Shown here: one piece after another, positions 53,012 to 64,000 of the stretch
Layout of the letters: each line of letters opens with the position of its first letter
Position numbering within the stretch: the stretch's first letter is position 1
Source of the DNA: Tachypleus tridentatus
Lineage: Eukaryota; Arthropoda; Merostomata; Xiphosura; Limulidae
DNA length: 64,000 bases
Assembly: GCF_004210375.1 (NCBI RefSeq)
Contig: NC_134825.1
Coordinates: 70,175,558 to 70,239,557, forward strand
Direction of reading: 5' to 3'
Notes under the pieces: generated by a model
What the model saw: only the letters and a program-made list of their open reading frames with translations
What the model was told of the DNA's origin: nothing
Databases searched by the model: none
Position numbers and translations under genes: made by a program

Positions 53012-53144
53012 TGCGCCCCAGTGGTTTAGCGGTATGTCTGCGGATTTACAACGCTAAAAACAGGGTTTCGATACACATGGTGAGCACAGCACAGATAGCC
53101 CAGTGTGTAGCTCTGTGCTTATTTTAAAACAGCAACAACAACAT
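53012..53144 (+). mobile_element. SINE B inside the Tc1-like transposase, copy B
   Basis: Same insertion and same CAAAGCATGCC duplication (53,001-53,011 and 53,145-53,155) as at 23,839. Confidence 0.94.
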
Positions 53145-53202
53145 CAAAGCATGCCGTCCTCGTAGAACTCCATATTTAAAGCCTGTTCATTTAGAAACAC
53201 GA

Positions 53203-53796
53203 TTGAGGTATCCAAGAAAACATGTAGTTAAACCCTTTACCTATTGGAAGAATATTCTTTGGTCAGACGAGACTAAAATCGAGCTTTTCGGCCACAGCGA
53301 TGTTTGCTATATTTTCCGTAAGAAGGGGGAACGAAATCTTCCAAAGAACACCGTCCATACAGTTAAATACGGAAGTGGCTCGATCATGCTATGGGGTTCC
53401 TTCAGCTCTTCTGGTGTAGATAGCCTTCACCACGTCAACGGAATCATGAAATAAGAAGAGTACGTTGATATATTAGGCACTTATATCGAGAATGATGGTT
53501 GTAACTTGCGGCTTGGGCGTCGTTGGATCTTCCAGCACGACAATGACCCTAGGCACACATCGAAATATGTGCACACCTGGTTGCAGAGGAACCATATAAG
53601 CGTTCTGGAGTGGCCATCACAGTCACCCGATCTCAACCCAATTGAAAACGTTTGGCATGAGTCGAAGACCAGGGTTTATCAGAGTCATCGGAAAAACTTG
53701 GAAGAGTTGGAGGCCTTCTGTAAAGAAGAATGGAAAAAAAATACCAGTACTGTCAAACGATCATGGAGGGCTATGAGGAGAGATTGCGCCAAGTAA
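53203..53796 (+). pseudogene. Tc1-like transposase, catalytic part, copy B
   Basis: All three catalytic motifs are as in copy A (WSDETKIELFG, FQHDNDPRHTS, LNPIENVWHESK), but a stop at 53,452-53,454 (after GIMK) divides it into 53,203-53,454 and 53,506-53,796. In copy A the same place reads KKK. SPDLNP here is the family form, where copy A has SHDLNP. Confidence 0.9.
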
Positions 53797-55998
53797 TGTT
53801 ACACAACTGACCATTAAAGTGGACGCACGAACACTTTCTGCTTCTCCTATATTTGGTTATTTGTTTATAAACAGTTTATTTGTCGTTCAATTTACATAAA
53901 TATGTATGTAAAAGTGTGTTAGAAGAATATTTATAATATACTCTACTTTCATTATCCTAATCTTGATACTTTTTAAGTTGTGAGGAACAAAACTACTCAC
54001 GACACAGGGGTACGAACACTTTCTGTCGTAACTGTGGTACCAAAATTTTCAAGTAGAGCAATTGAAAACACCAGCAATTGTAGTTATACAATGCTAAAAT
54101 TGCCAAAGATATGGTCACGTATCAGCGGCACGTTTGACAACACCGAGGTGACGTGGACATGGCGGTAAGCACCATATATTTGTCTGTAAAAAATAGTAAT
54201 AAAAACCTAATTGTTGCAACTGCATAAAACACACACAGCAAACTACAAAGTTTGCGACAAGTACAAAAAAATAAAGCAACATATCTATGAAATAAAAACA
54301 ACAAGACCAATTCCAAACGATATAACTAACACAACTGCATAAGAAACACACACTGCTACAACAACAGATACAGTGACAAATGCAGAAAAGCTGAAGGAAA
54401 ACATCAGACAACGAAAATCACACACAAGAGAACAACGAAACCAAACCAAAATAGTGAACAATACACAAGAACTTAACAAACACACAGACACAACAAACAC
54501 CCAAGAGAACAACACTCATATAATAAAAGAGAGCAGAAACGACGAAACAAGTTTAATAGTAAATATAAATAAAACATCTTTACAAATTTTATTGCAGAAT
54601 ACACAAATCCATCCCATACTAAAAACTGCTTTGATCTCTTCACACGCGACGCAGAAAAATAATAAAGAAAGCCATACATACCACAACGATCACTGTGTTA
54701 AATAAACGTGTTAAATAAACCTCCTGATAGCAAAACTATGAGTCTGATATTATTATTCTAAGTGAAACCCGGATTTATGTTAACAATAAATTTAAAATAT
54801 GTAATTTTACGCCAGTTAGAAAAGTTAGAATAAACAACCATGATACTAACAGAGGAATTATTTTGTTATATAAGTACATTCTTTCAGTTATTCAAAATTA
54901 AAATGAACGGTAATAATGAAAATATAATTGTTGATTTCCTGCGAGTTAACCATTAATTTTTAACACTAGCAGGTATTTACTGTTCACCAACAAAATGTAT
55001 TGACATAAATGTATTCCACAACATCTTTTCCCACTACCAAAATACAATTGTAATAAGTGATCTGAATAGTAAACATAAAAACTTTTGACGTAAATCCACC
55101 AACAGAAATGGATGACACTTATTGCAATTCATTGATGAAAATAACATCGTCCTAATAAATGACAGTAAACCTACGCATACTATGTTTGCTAGAAATAGAA
55201 GTGATATCCTAGGCAACTGCCTCACCTCCTTAAATATCAGACAAAAGTTATTAAGTTTTAATGTGGGAAAATATGTTGACAGTAATCATCTACCAATATG
55301 GTGTGCTTTCCATCTCGCTCCCCATAAAGATATAACCTTTAAACAATACAAAATTCAACTACCAGAAAGCTAATTGCCAAGAATATCAGAAGGAACTAGA
55401 CAACAAATTACCAGAAAATGTTGAGCATACATCCAACAACAAAGTAGAAGTTGGTAGTTGTAGTCAAATAATCACTGAGTGCCGACTAAAAGCAGCAACT
55501 AACACTGTACCACAGGAACAACATAAAACTATAAATAACGCATAGAAACAAACAAACAACTAATAACACTAATAAAACAACGAACACAATTAAGAAGACA
55601 GTTCATGGCAACAAGAAACAAAGAAATAAAAACACCAATAAACAGTATCTGGAAAAAAAATGAGGCCAGAAAAATGGGATAACTAAACGAAAAAAAACCG
55701 ATCCTAGAACGTTTCGATCGCAGTTACAAAGAGGAAACAAAGATACCACAAAAAAAAATAATACCCAACACGAGAATAAAATAACACACCAAAAAAGAAA
55801 AAGCAGAAGCCTTCAGACAAGAACTGCAAAACACTTTCAAAACACAACGACACAGGCGTGAAAACCTATTTTTACAATACAGTAAACGATCATATCATAT
55901 TAATACAGAATTATACAAACCATATTTCCCAGTCAATATCAACAACAATAACACGAATAACATAAATGACTATAATAAGCTAATGTTTGTCGAAAACG

Positions 55999-56275
55999 GT
56001 TTGGTTTGGTTTTTGGAATTTCTCACAAATTTACTCGAGGGCTATCTGTGCTAGCCATTTATAATTTAGCAGTGTAAAACTAAAGGGAAGGCAGCTAGTC
56101 ATCACCAACCACCGCCGACTCTTTGGCTACTCTTTTACCAATGAATAGTGGGATTGACCTATCACATTATAACGGCCCGACCGCTAAAAGAACGAGCATG
56201 TTTAGAGTAACGGGGATTCGAACTCGTGACCCTCAGATTAGGATTCGACTGTCGTAACCACCTGACCACGCCTCT
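55999..56275 (-). mobile_element. Chimeric SINE A (SINE-SINE recombinant)
   Basis: Its tail side (TTGGAATTTCTCACAAATTT, CTCGAGGGCTATCTGTGCTA) and its left flank match the SINE at 26,881. From ATTTATAATTTAGCAG onward it matches the older SINE at 27,972, including its head AGAGGCGTGGTCAGGTGGTT and the following block R. See the finding for this locus. Confidence 0.88.
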
Positions 56276-57685
56276 GAAAGCTTTCTGCTTCAAGAGTGAA
56301 TAAAACTGAAATTAAGGGTAGCCAACTGTATTTTATTTATTGCTTTTCAAATTTATATGTCATATGGTGTTATTTCCAGAATACATAAATATGTTAGTGA
56401 TTTATGGCATGAGCACCTTTTTTACTGACGTCAAAAGAGTACAAATTGCAACGGTAGGTGTCTTTTATGTGGCATTTTAGTTTCTAATGACTGGCTGGTA
56501 GACAACACATTAATGTAGAATTGCGCGAATGGTTACTACAAAGTGACCTTTTCAGGCCGTCTTTGGTTCCTGTTCGTCGTGTTTTCCCTGTCATCTTACC
56601 CACGCGTCACCAAAATAAAAGTTTTCGCAAGAAAAAAGTCGGTGGTAAAATTCCTAAGAAAATTAATTATCTTCCTAGACATTCCGATCTGAGAGCGATA
56701 ATTTTTAATAAAGAAATGTCTTTATAACTATAACTACAACATGCAAGAAAATCTCGTATTTTGATATTATTGTGATATCATTCATAATTAAATATAGTTA
56801 CAATTACGAAGCAGAAGAATAACACAGAAAAAAGTTTTAGTTATTTGTTCAATTAAATTCATTAATGTTTTTCCTTCGTATAACTATGTCGATAATTTAA
56901 TTGAATTATTTCAAATACCTTCTAACCACATAAACATTTTCATCGATTTTGATATTTTTAAACAAACGAGAGAAGAAATCCACTACTAAATTGTAATAGT
57001 TTGAATGTGAAAATATGAAATCCAACTGGAAGGATAGCACTTACAACATTTAGGTTACTAGACCAATACTCTACTACTGCTCCTTATAGCACTGTACGAT
57101 TGTTTTTTTAAACATATAATTTATAGAGAATAATATGTAGGTTGGGTATGTGCTGAGATAAGTACCTTGCATTTTATTCAAGCGATGCATATAACACAAC
57201 TAAATAATTGCAATATTGATATTCTAATATAATTAAAGCTTGGACACAACAACTTTAGTTTAAATGAATATTATTTCTATTGTAACTCCTAAATGAGAAA
57301 GTAGATTCGAAGAAAGAATATTCTATTGATCTTCGATGTTCTTGTCGCTTGGGAAAAGTGTTAAGGTTTTTCTGTTTTAATCATCTTGTTAAATAATTTG
57401 TAAGAGTCTCACAAATAAATGTCTATAAAAGGATTAGCACCGGTTTCTTCGGTTTTTAAGATGGTTTATTTTATGATATATGGCTGTACTTTTTTGATCA
57501 GATGACTACCTTCGTAAACAGATATATTCGTGTACCACCATTTTCAATGATGATTTATTAATGTTTCAAAAACATACTTCACACAGGTGGCAGGTTGATA
57601 TTTATATGTAGAAAAATCTAAAGAATAAAATTCAAATAAATGCTTTCTTTATGCAGTGTTTGGAGAAAAGCAAACACAATTGAAC
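56276..57685 (+). repeat. Blocks R and E before tRNA copy 7
   Basis: Counterpart of 28,241-29,650 with scattered substitutions and a small insertion (TTTTTCCTTC near 56,870). Confidence 0.75.
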
Positions 57686-57689
57686 TACT

Positions 57690-57826
57690 GTGTTTGCCAC
57701 CTCCACTAGTTGCACAGCCGAATATCTGCTGACTTACGATAATAAAAACCGGGTTTCGATACCCATTGTGGGTAGAGCACAGACAGTCCGCGGTGTATCT
57801 TTATGCGTAATTTAAAACAACAATTT
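57690..57826 (+). mobile_element. Degraded SINE B upstream of tRNA-Thr copy 7
   Basis: CCTCCACTAGTTGCACAGCC, CGGGTTTCGATACCCATTG, AGAGCACAGACAGTCCGCGG, counterpart of 29,655. Confidence 0.75.
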
Positions 57827-58019
57827 TTATATACTGAACAGAGGAGAAAATAGTACAATACCTTACTGTTGAAAATGTTGTCGAAGAGGTGTTCTTAATA
57901 TGTTTTTTTACGTGTGATTGTTTTAACAATGCTAAAATAATCCACTGAACGATAAGCGAATATTCAATATACTGTAGAACATTAAAGAGAAACAATGCAT
58001 TTTTAAAAAATATGTGCGA

Positions 58020-58095
58020 GCTATTAGAGCTCTGATTGGGGTAGAGCACTGGTTTTGTAAACCAGGAGTCGTGAGTTCGAATCTCACTGGTGGCT
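58020..58095 (+). tRNA. tRNA-Thr-TGT: tRNA-Thr(TGT), copy 7, enlarged D loop
   Basis: Counterpart of copy 3 with the same 11-nt D loop and wobble-rich acceptor. Anticodon arm CTGGT-TTTGTAA-ACCAG. Confidence 0.75.
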
Positions 58096-58214
58096 TGTAT
58101 ATCTTGAACTTGACGGATACTTTTATTTTCATTACTTGTAATTGAACAAAATAACATAATATTATTTTACGATAAATATGACGATACATTATTTTTCATA
58201 AAATTTAAATTTTC

Positions 58215-58478
58215 AATAAAAGCGACATTGTTATTTTAAAATATAAACTGCGTTTTCTCTGCTCCTATTAATTTTATACAGCGTGTGGAAATCAATATTT
58301 CCCAAACTGCTTGAAGTATAACCCTGTTTTTGATATATCTATTATAAAATTCTAAAATTAATATAAATCCAAAATTTGACTTTACTAAAGTTGATAAATG
58401 CTGTAGACATGGAGGGAAAAAAGAATTTTTTGTTCGAAAACATAATGTGGACACTACTTTCAGCATTGTTTCTTTTCT
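58215..58478 (+). repeat. Block D after tRNA copy 7
   Basis: Counterpart of 30,180-30,444. Confidence 0.75.
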
Positions 58479-59495
58479 GAGAGCCCGTAGATTTGCTAAT
58501 GTTATTTTTCTGGTAAGCAGTAGATCGTAAAAGTCATTTATGTTATTGGTGTTATTGTTGTTAATATTGACTAGGAAATAGGGTTTGTATAATTCTGTGT
58601 TATTTGTTACATAATTATTTACTGTTTTGAAAAAATAGGTGTTCACGCCTGGGTCGTTGTGTTTTGAGAGTGTTTTCTAGTTGTTGTCTGAAGGCTTCTG
58701 GGTTTTCTTTGTTGGTGTGTGCTAATGTGTTATTTTGTTCTTATATTGGGTATTTTCTTGTTGTGGCTTCTTTAGTGAGTCTTTTTAGGTGCGACCAAAG
58801 CTCTCTGGGGTCGGTTTTTCCATTTAGTTTGCAGCAGAAATTGTCCCATTTTTCTTGTTTTAACAATTTAATTTCTGCTCTGATTTTATTTCTGATACTG
58901 TTTAGTTGTGTTTTTATTTCTTTATCTCTTGTTGCCATGAACTGTCTTCTTAATTGTCTTCGTTGTTTTATGAGTGTTATTAGTTGATTGTTTGATTTCC
59001 ATGCATTATTTGTAGCTATTTGCTACTTTTAGTAGGAACTACTACTAAATTCTACTTTGTTGTTAGCTGTATGCTCAACATTTTCTGGTAATATGTTGTC
59101 TAATTCTTACTCACATTTTTGCCAATTAGCTTCTTTCTAGTGGAATTTGCCTTCTTTAAAGGTTATATCTTTATGGGGGGCGAGATCGAAAGTACACCAT
59201 ATTGATAGAAGATCACTGTCAACATCTTTTCCCACGTTAAAATTTAATAACTTTTTTTTAATATTAAAGATGTCACTTGTATTTGTAGCATGCGTGGTAT
59301 GCGTAGGTTCACTGTCGTTTATTGGGGCGATGCTATTTCATCAATGAATTGCAGTAGGTGTCCTCCATTTGTGTTTGTGGATTTATGCCAAAGTTTTTAC
59401 GTTTACTATTTGGATCACCTATTACCATTGTATTTTGGTTGTGGGAAAGATGTTGTGGAATAGGTTTATGTCAATACATTTGGTTGGTGATATAT
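58479..59495 (-). mobile_element. LINE ORF2 fragment, minus strand
   Basis: Counterpart of 30,445-31,475. MATRDKEIKTQLNSIRNKI and NGKTDPRELWSHLKRLTKE are at 58,938-58,741. A deletion near 59,040 removes about 30 bp present at 31.0 kb. Confidence 0.85.
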
Positions 59496-59812
59496 CTACT
59501 ATAAAATACTTAAATTAATATAAATCCCTAGTTTGACTTTACTAAAATTGATAAACGCTGTATATATGGAGTGAAAATATAAATTTATTGTTCGAAAACA
59601 TAATGTAGACACCACTTCCAGCCTTGTTTTTTTACTTTCTTAGAACCCCTGGTTTTTGGCTGGAAAATATAATATTTACATTTGGATTCAACGTTTTTCT
59701 GCATTCTTTTAACGGTCCCTATACCACCTTTTCCAATTAACAGTTTTTACTGATCTTGTTCCAAAATGTATCTGACTCTGATCTCGTTGTTTAGAATTGC
59801 TTGTTTGTTTCG
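59496..59812 (+). repeat. tRNA-less block D
   Basis: Counterpart of 31,476-31,792. Confidence 0.65.
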
Positions 59813-60078
59813 AATTTCTCGCAAACTACATGAGGGCTATCTGCGGTAGCCGTCTCTAATTTAGCAGTGTAAGACTAGAGGGAAGTTCAGCTTGTCATCA
59901 CCAACCACCGCCAACTCTTAGGCTACTCTTTTACCAAGGAATAATGGGATTGATTTATCACATCATAACGGTCCCGCCACTGATAGGGCGAACATGTGTG
60001 GTGTAACGGGGATTCGAACCCCTGACCCTCAGATTACGATTCGACTGCTTCAACAATTGACCACGTCTCGGAAAGCGT
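59813..60078 (-). mobile_element. Old SINE A next to block R
   Basis: Counterpart of 31,793-32,062. Confidence 0.8.
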
Positions 60079-60825
60079 TCTGCTTCAAGAGTGAATAAAA
60101 CAAAAATTAAGAGTAGCCAATTGGTTTTTTTATTTATTGCTTTTTAAATTTATATATTTTATGGTGTTACAGCCTTCAAAGTACATAATTATGCTCGTGA
60201 TTTATGGCACGAGCACCTATTTTTACTGACGTCACAACAGTACAAATTGCAACGGTAAGCGTCCTTCATGTGACATTTTAGATTCTAATGACTGGCCCGG
60301 AAGACAACACATTAGTGTAGAGTTGTGCGAATGGGTTATAACAGGTGACCCCTTCAGGCGGTCTTTGGTTTCTGTTCGTGGAGTTTGTCGGGTCATCTTG
60401 CACGTGCGTCGCCGGAATAAACGTTTTCTGCAAGAAAAAAAGTCGGTGGTAAAATTCCTAAGAAAATGAATTATCTTTATAGACATTCCGATCTGAGAGC
60501 GGTACTATTTAATGAAGAAATAATTTTAGAACTATAACGACCATATTTAGTAAAAGTGATATTTTGTAATGTAAGTAAATCTAGTATATTGATATCATTG
60601 TGATATCATTTTTCACTTAATTTTGTTACTATTACGAAGCAGAAGAATAACACGGAAAAGGTTTTAGTTATTTGTTGAAGTAAACTGATTAAGGTATACT
60701 TATATCAATAATTTTATTGATAATCTGAAACACCTTCTGAATGCATAAACTTTTTAATCGATTTAGATACTTTTAAACTTTGATGTTTCGTAAGTAAGGG
60801 TAGCCTAATAAACGAGAGACGGAGT
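60079..60825 (+). repeat. Blocks R and partial E
   Basis: Counterpart of 32,063-32,789. R here keeps GTTATAACAGGTGACCCCTT and GTTTCTGTTCGTGGAG, where copy 1 has a short deletion. Confidence 0.65.
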
Positions 60826-60945
60826 TTGTATTTTCTTATTACAAAGCCACATCGGACTCTCTGCTGAACCTACTGAGGTGAATCGAACCCCTGACTTTAG
60901 CTTTGTAAGTCCGTAGACATACCGTTGTATTAGCGGGGGAAGTGA
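60826..60945 (-). mobile_element. SINE C, minus strand
   Basis: Counterpart of 32,790-32,916. Confidence 0.8.
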
Positions 60946-60974
60946 AAGAAGGAATCAACTATAAAATTTTAACA

Positions 60975-61240
60975 GTTTGAATTGATCTATCACGTTATAA
61001 CTGCCCCAATGTTAAAAGGGCGAGCATATTTGGTGTAACGGGGATTCGAACCTGCGACCCCGAAGGCCCCCAGTGGCTCGGCGGTATGTCTGCGGACTTA
61101 CAACGCTAAAATATGGGTTTCGATATCCGTGGTGGGCAGAGCACAGATAGCCCATTGTGTAGCTTTGTGCTTAATTCAAAACAACAAGAACAACAACAAC
61201 AACAGCGACCCTGAGATTAAGAATTGAGTGTTTTAACTGG
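60975..61240 (-). mobile_element. SINE A head half, carrying SINE B
   Basis: Counterpart of 32,945-33,206. Confidence 0.8.
61061..61204 (+). mobile_element. SINE B inserted into SINE A
   Basis: Counterpart of 33,027-33,168 with the same GCGACCC duplication. Confidence 0.92.
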
Positions 61241-61990
61241 TCAAATGAGTCTGAGATTACCAGTGAAAAATAGCAGCTGAATTAATTATAAATTTATAAT
61301 TTACTTTGAGGCTGCTAATTTAAAAAACCGGTAATTGACTTCTGTACTTTTAACCTTCTTCCCTATGTTTGACAAATATTTTGGGCCCTTATTAGCGGCT
61401 GGATTGCATTATTTATGAAGAATGAACTAATGATATGGAAAAAAGTAGTGGTTATGAGTTCACTCTGTTCTGCTTAATAGTGCCTGATCAAACAAAAATA
61501 TATTAAGTTAAAGGATGCAGGTCTTTATAGCAATTTCTTTATTTGTGTTTATTTAGATTAATATAAAATATCGCTTGAAGGTTTGTTTATTTATATAAGT
61601 AAGATAGTGCATTAGTTAAAATTATTTTAAATACTGATGTTGTTTATGAGCTTCAAAATATCGATAGATGCAGTGAACTGAAATAGCTTTCCATGTTTTT
61701 GAATTTTACATTAAAATGTAACGAAACAGAGTTTATAGACAAAGTTCTACTTGCTTTTTTTTTTCTGTTTCGGAAGTTATCTTCCAGTTGTTTATATCTC
61801 TTGAAACAAAAAAATGTTAAATATTCACAACTTTGTCCAAGATGTTTGTATACTGTTAAATATTGATGTCATTGTTTACATGTATGGAGTAGTTACTAAG
61901 TAAATGTCCAAGCAGTAACAGAGAAGATAAATGTGACCGGATAAATATACACGAGTTGTTTTTCTGGTCCATATAAGTTGTTTTGAGAAT
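61241..61990. other. No gene recognised
   Basis: Counterpart of 33,207-33,963, AT-rich. Confidence 0.45.
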
Positions 61991-62086
61991 CTGTGCCTCC
62001 CGCTAGTACCCCGGTAAGTCTCCGGATTCACAACGGTGGGCTCGGCAGATAGTCCGATGTGGTTTTACTATAAGAAGAACACACAC
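61991..62086 (+). mobile_element. SINE C, internally deleted
   Basis: Counterpart of 33,964-34,062 with the same internal deletion, so the deletion predates the duplication. Confidence 0.75.
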
Positions 62087-62109
62087 ATATCTGTTTGGTA
62101 TAAAATAGT

Positions 62110-63170
62110 TTGTTTTTGGTATAATCTTTTCTGAAATAACTTAAAGCTTCGTTCATACAATTTATCTGTGCTTGGTGTGGATGGAGTCCACACGCGCCAG
62201 AAATTATAGATCGTCAAATTGTTCGACTGTTCAGAAATGGTATGAAGAAAACTGAAATTTTCAGAACACCTCAGTGTACTGTTTCCAGAATCCTAGAACG
62301 TCTCGGATTACAGAAAACGCTGTTTCAAAAAAGTATAGTGGTAAACATCGGAAATTGTTACCTGAGATTATCGTATTTTGGTCATTTTAACACATCAAGG
62401 TTAAAAGAAGTCTTGCAACCCATTAAGATAGGAATGACATGGACACGTTCATTACAGGGTATTCAAAACAACTTGAATAGGAAGCCGACTAAACAAGATT
62501 ATTTTGCCAGAACGGTTGTCTGAAAACCGATATTAACCAGAATTCACAGCTCTCGCCGTGCTACTTAGCCAAAACGGCATGCCAACTTACAGTTATGACA
62601 CTGGCGACATGCCAACTTACAGTTATGACACTGGCGACATGTCATCTTTTCAGAAGAGTCTTGTTTGTGGCTTGTTAAAGCTGGTGGTAGGATTCGTGTT
62701 CATTGTTTGCCTGGAAAACAAATGTGGGTAGACTGTTTCCTAAGGGAGGTGGCGCAGAACATGTTTGAGCAGTTTTTGATTATGGGAGATAAACCGCTCT
62801 TCATATCTTCCGGAGAAACACCAATGGTGCCTTCTAAAGGCATAATGTGAAGACAATATTTCTGCCATATGCTAGGGAAAGGTTTAGCAATAATTTGTGA
62901 TCCAGGATCACAATGCCAATGCCCACACTGCTTGTACTGTACAGGATTATCTCGACTGGAAGAACGTTACAATAATGGCATGGCCATCAAAGTCTCCAGA
63001 TTGTAATTTCATTGAAAACTGTTGGGCAGAACTGAGCCTTAAAATTTCTAATTACAACCAGCTACTGTAGCTGAGTTACACCACTTTCTAGTGACAAATT
63101 GGGATGAAATCACAGTGGTTTATATCAATAACCTCATCGACAGCATGCCACGTCATCTTTGGAGGTGAGT
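62110..63170 (+). mobile_element. Second Tc1-like transposon relic, copy 2
   Basis: Fuller than its counterpart at 34,100. The frame 62,242-62,523 holds TPQCTVSRILERLGLQKTLF and LNRKPTKQDYFARTVV. About 62,650-62,850 adds SLVCGLLKLVVGFVFIV-like text; its better frame is WLVKAGGRIRVHCLPGKQMW, VDCFLREVAQNMFEQFLIMG, GDKPLFISSGETPMVPSKG, the region after the first catalytic D. Later come ITMPMPTL-like text (second D region) and WPSKSPDCNFIENCWAELS (third motif, E present). Stops and frame changes throughout. The host-joining ends were not found. Confidence 0.8.
62576..62635. repeat. 30-bp tandem repeat, two copies
   Basis: Same unit as at 34,545, followed by a partial unit GACATGTCATC that leads into the transposase region kept here. 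Confidence 0.9.
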
Positions 63171-64000
63171 AGAATAAGAGGAGGACCAAGTACTTTATGT
63201 TAAATATGAACTGATATAAGATTATAAACGCTCTTGATAATAACTTGATATTATATTTTGTTTTGGTAAGGTTTTGTTTTGATAGGTAAAGTTCTGAATT
63301 ACACATCTTTCTGCAGGTGTCTGATAAAATTGTTTGCTTTTCTAATAAATCGATGATGATGTGTCTAGAACTTGTCTCATTATACAGATTATATACTTAG
63401 ATGTTTAATACAATGTTTCTCAGCTTGACATATTAAGTTTATTTATATTCCATCTTAATAATAACTATCCTATTCGTTGCAAAATATACAAACATTTTGG
63501 TCAAGACTGTATTTCAAGTTTAGATTTCTGTGAAATATTTGAGAATAAAGTAACTACCAATCCCAAGATGAAATATTTTTTAGATTTATGTTTAATTATA
63601 CGCAGTTCGGATAAAGTTATATTAACTTGTAATCTGAAACCTCTGGACAATTACCTACATTACTAAGAAGATGGAGAGGAAGTTGGGAAATTTTGCGTAA
63701 AACTATACACATGAAATTTGCGTATAACCGTTCCTAATTTGGAGTACAAAGGAATCACTTCAAAGTGATAACTCATATAAAATTAAAGGATACCAATATG
63801 TATCCTATATACAGTTATAGGATATCATTATGTATGATATATACAGCTAATAAGTTGTATTTCAGTTATCTAATAATTTATAATATTGAATTGAGAGGCG
63901 TAACTTGTTTCATAACAGAGATTTTGGCATTGTTGAAGTTATAATATTAGAAATTTGGATTACACTTTTATTGTTCAGAATAATATATATCATCTATAAA
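63171..64000. other. Unrecognised DNA, then start of SINE A and MITE
   Basis: 63,171-63,690 equals 35,100-35,596 with few changes. From about 63,690 the degraded SINE A tail and from about 63,738 the probable MITE (GAGTACAAAGGAATCAC) begin. The window ends inside the MITE. Confidence 0.6.

Larger units (their letters stand above)
52275..54037 (+). mobile_element. Tc1-like transposon with IR/DR ends, copy B
   Basis: Counterpart of 23,109-24,862, at the same site in the LINE. TA is at 52,273-52,274 and 54,038-54,039. The N-terminal frame 52,733-52,960 (SGIATQINVPKFTVQSIIAK, NSRLTGNDIQKLVRKTG) is better kept than in copy A. Confidence 0.9.
51790..55998 (+). mobile_element. Jockey-type LINE, copy B, with nested Tc1
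   Basis: Counterpart of LINE copy A from its 5' end to the point where SINE A entered. ORF1 start, Tc1-like element, zinc-knuckle end, and endonuclease (55,090-55,373, GRYVDSNHLPIWCAF-like with VDSNHLPIWCAFHLAP). Near 54,696-54,745 about 110 bp of the endonuclease start are replaced by a short filler. The LINE 3' end and the tRNA that follow in copy A are absent. Confidence 0.86.
49789..63990 (+). repeat. Segmental duplication, copy 2
   Basis: Direct repeat of 20,610-35,990. Its right limit is at or beyond the window end. Differences include the fused SINE at 55,999, a replaced stretch near 54,696-54,745, a stop in the transposase at 53,452, an intact tRNA-Thr at 50,548 where copy 1 is damaged, and two in place of three 30-bp units. 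Confidence 0.92.

Noticed and set aside
56521-56727. 68-residue basic protein in block R
   Set aside because: The frame is not kept in the other R copies.

Overview
The window is from an arthropod nuclear genome, most likely a chelicerate and possibly a horseshoe crab. This is an inference. It rests on low GC, introns and long non-coding stretches, several tRNA-headed SINE families that I associate with horseshoe crab genomes, and a decayed BCL11-type zinc-finger gene with an arthropod-like N-terminal exon. No intact host protein gene was found. The only host genes with a preserved structure are some of the threonine tRNA genes.

Left part, 1-20,109: mostly single-copy DNA with scattered elements. 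A Jockey-type LINE (640-4,365) is split by a 2.06 kb terminal-inverted-repeat element (1,787-3,847), which carries remains of a conserved but uncharacterised invertebrate protein. A BCL11-family gene copy (5,593-11,746) keeps two recognisable coding exons. They are frameshifted, and the last is interrupted by a Tc1-like transposon (8,775-10,230). Its intron holds a pogo/Tigger-type MITE and two SINEs. Further on are two Penelope-like relics (12.8-13.2 kb and 17.4-19.3 kb), a GC-rich stretch of unknown origin (16.3-16.8 kb) and more SINEs.

A 500-base assembly gap (20,110-20,609) marks the start of a very different region. From 20,610 to the end lies an array of composite repeat units. Each is built from a threonine tRNA gene, a block downstream of it (here D), a Jockey LINE in either orientation, a SINE A, and two anonymous blocks (R and E). 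Seven tRNA-Thr copies, all on the + strand, lie at 21.4, 27.7, 30.0, 37.7, 47.9, 50.5 and 58.0 kb. About 15 kb of the array (20.6-36.0 kb) is repeated in direct orientation at 49.8-64.0 kb with only a few percent difference. The second copy lacks about 1.09 kb, apparently through recombination between two like-oriented SINEs, and this removed one tRNA copy. Between the two copies lies the fullest unit (37.7-47.9 kb). Its minus-strand LINE carries a Penelope-like element, a deleted mariner and two SINEs.

Nothing in the window looks like a co-working gene pathway. The interest lies in how the elements are nested, in a tRNA-Thr family that grew inside mobile-element clutter and contains two different anticodons, in hammerhead-ribozyme-like ends on the Penelope-like elements, and in a 3' tail shared by several SINE families.
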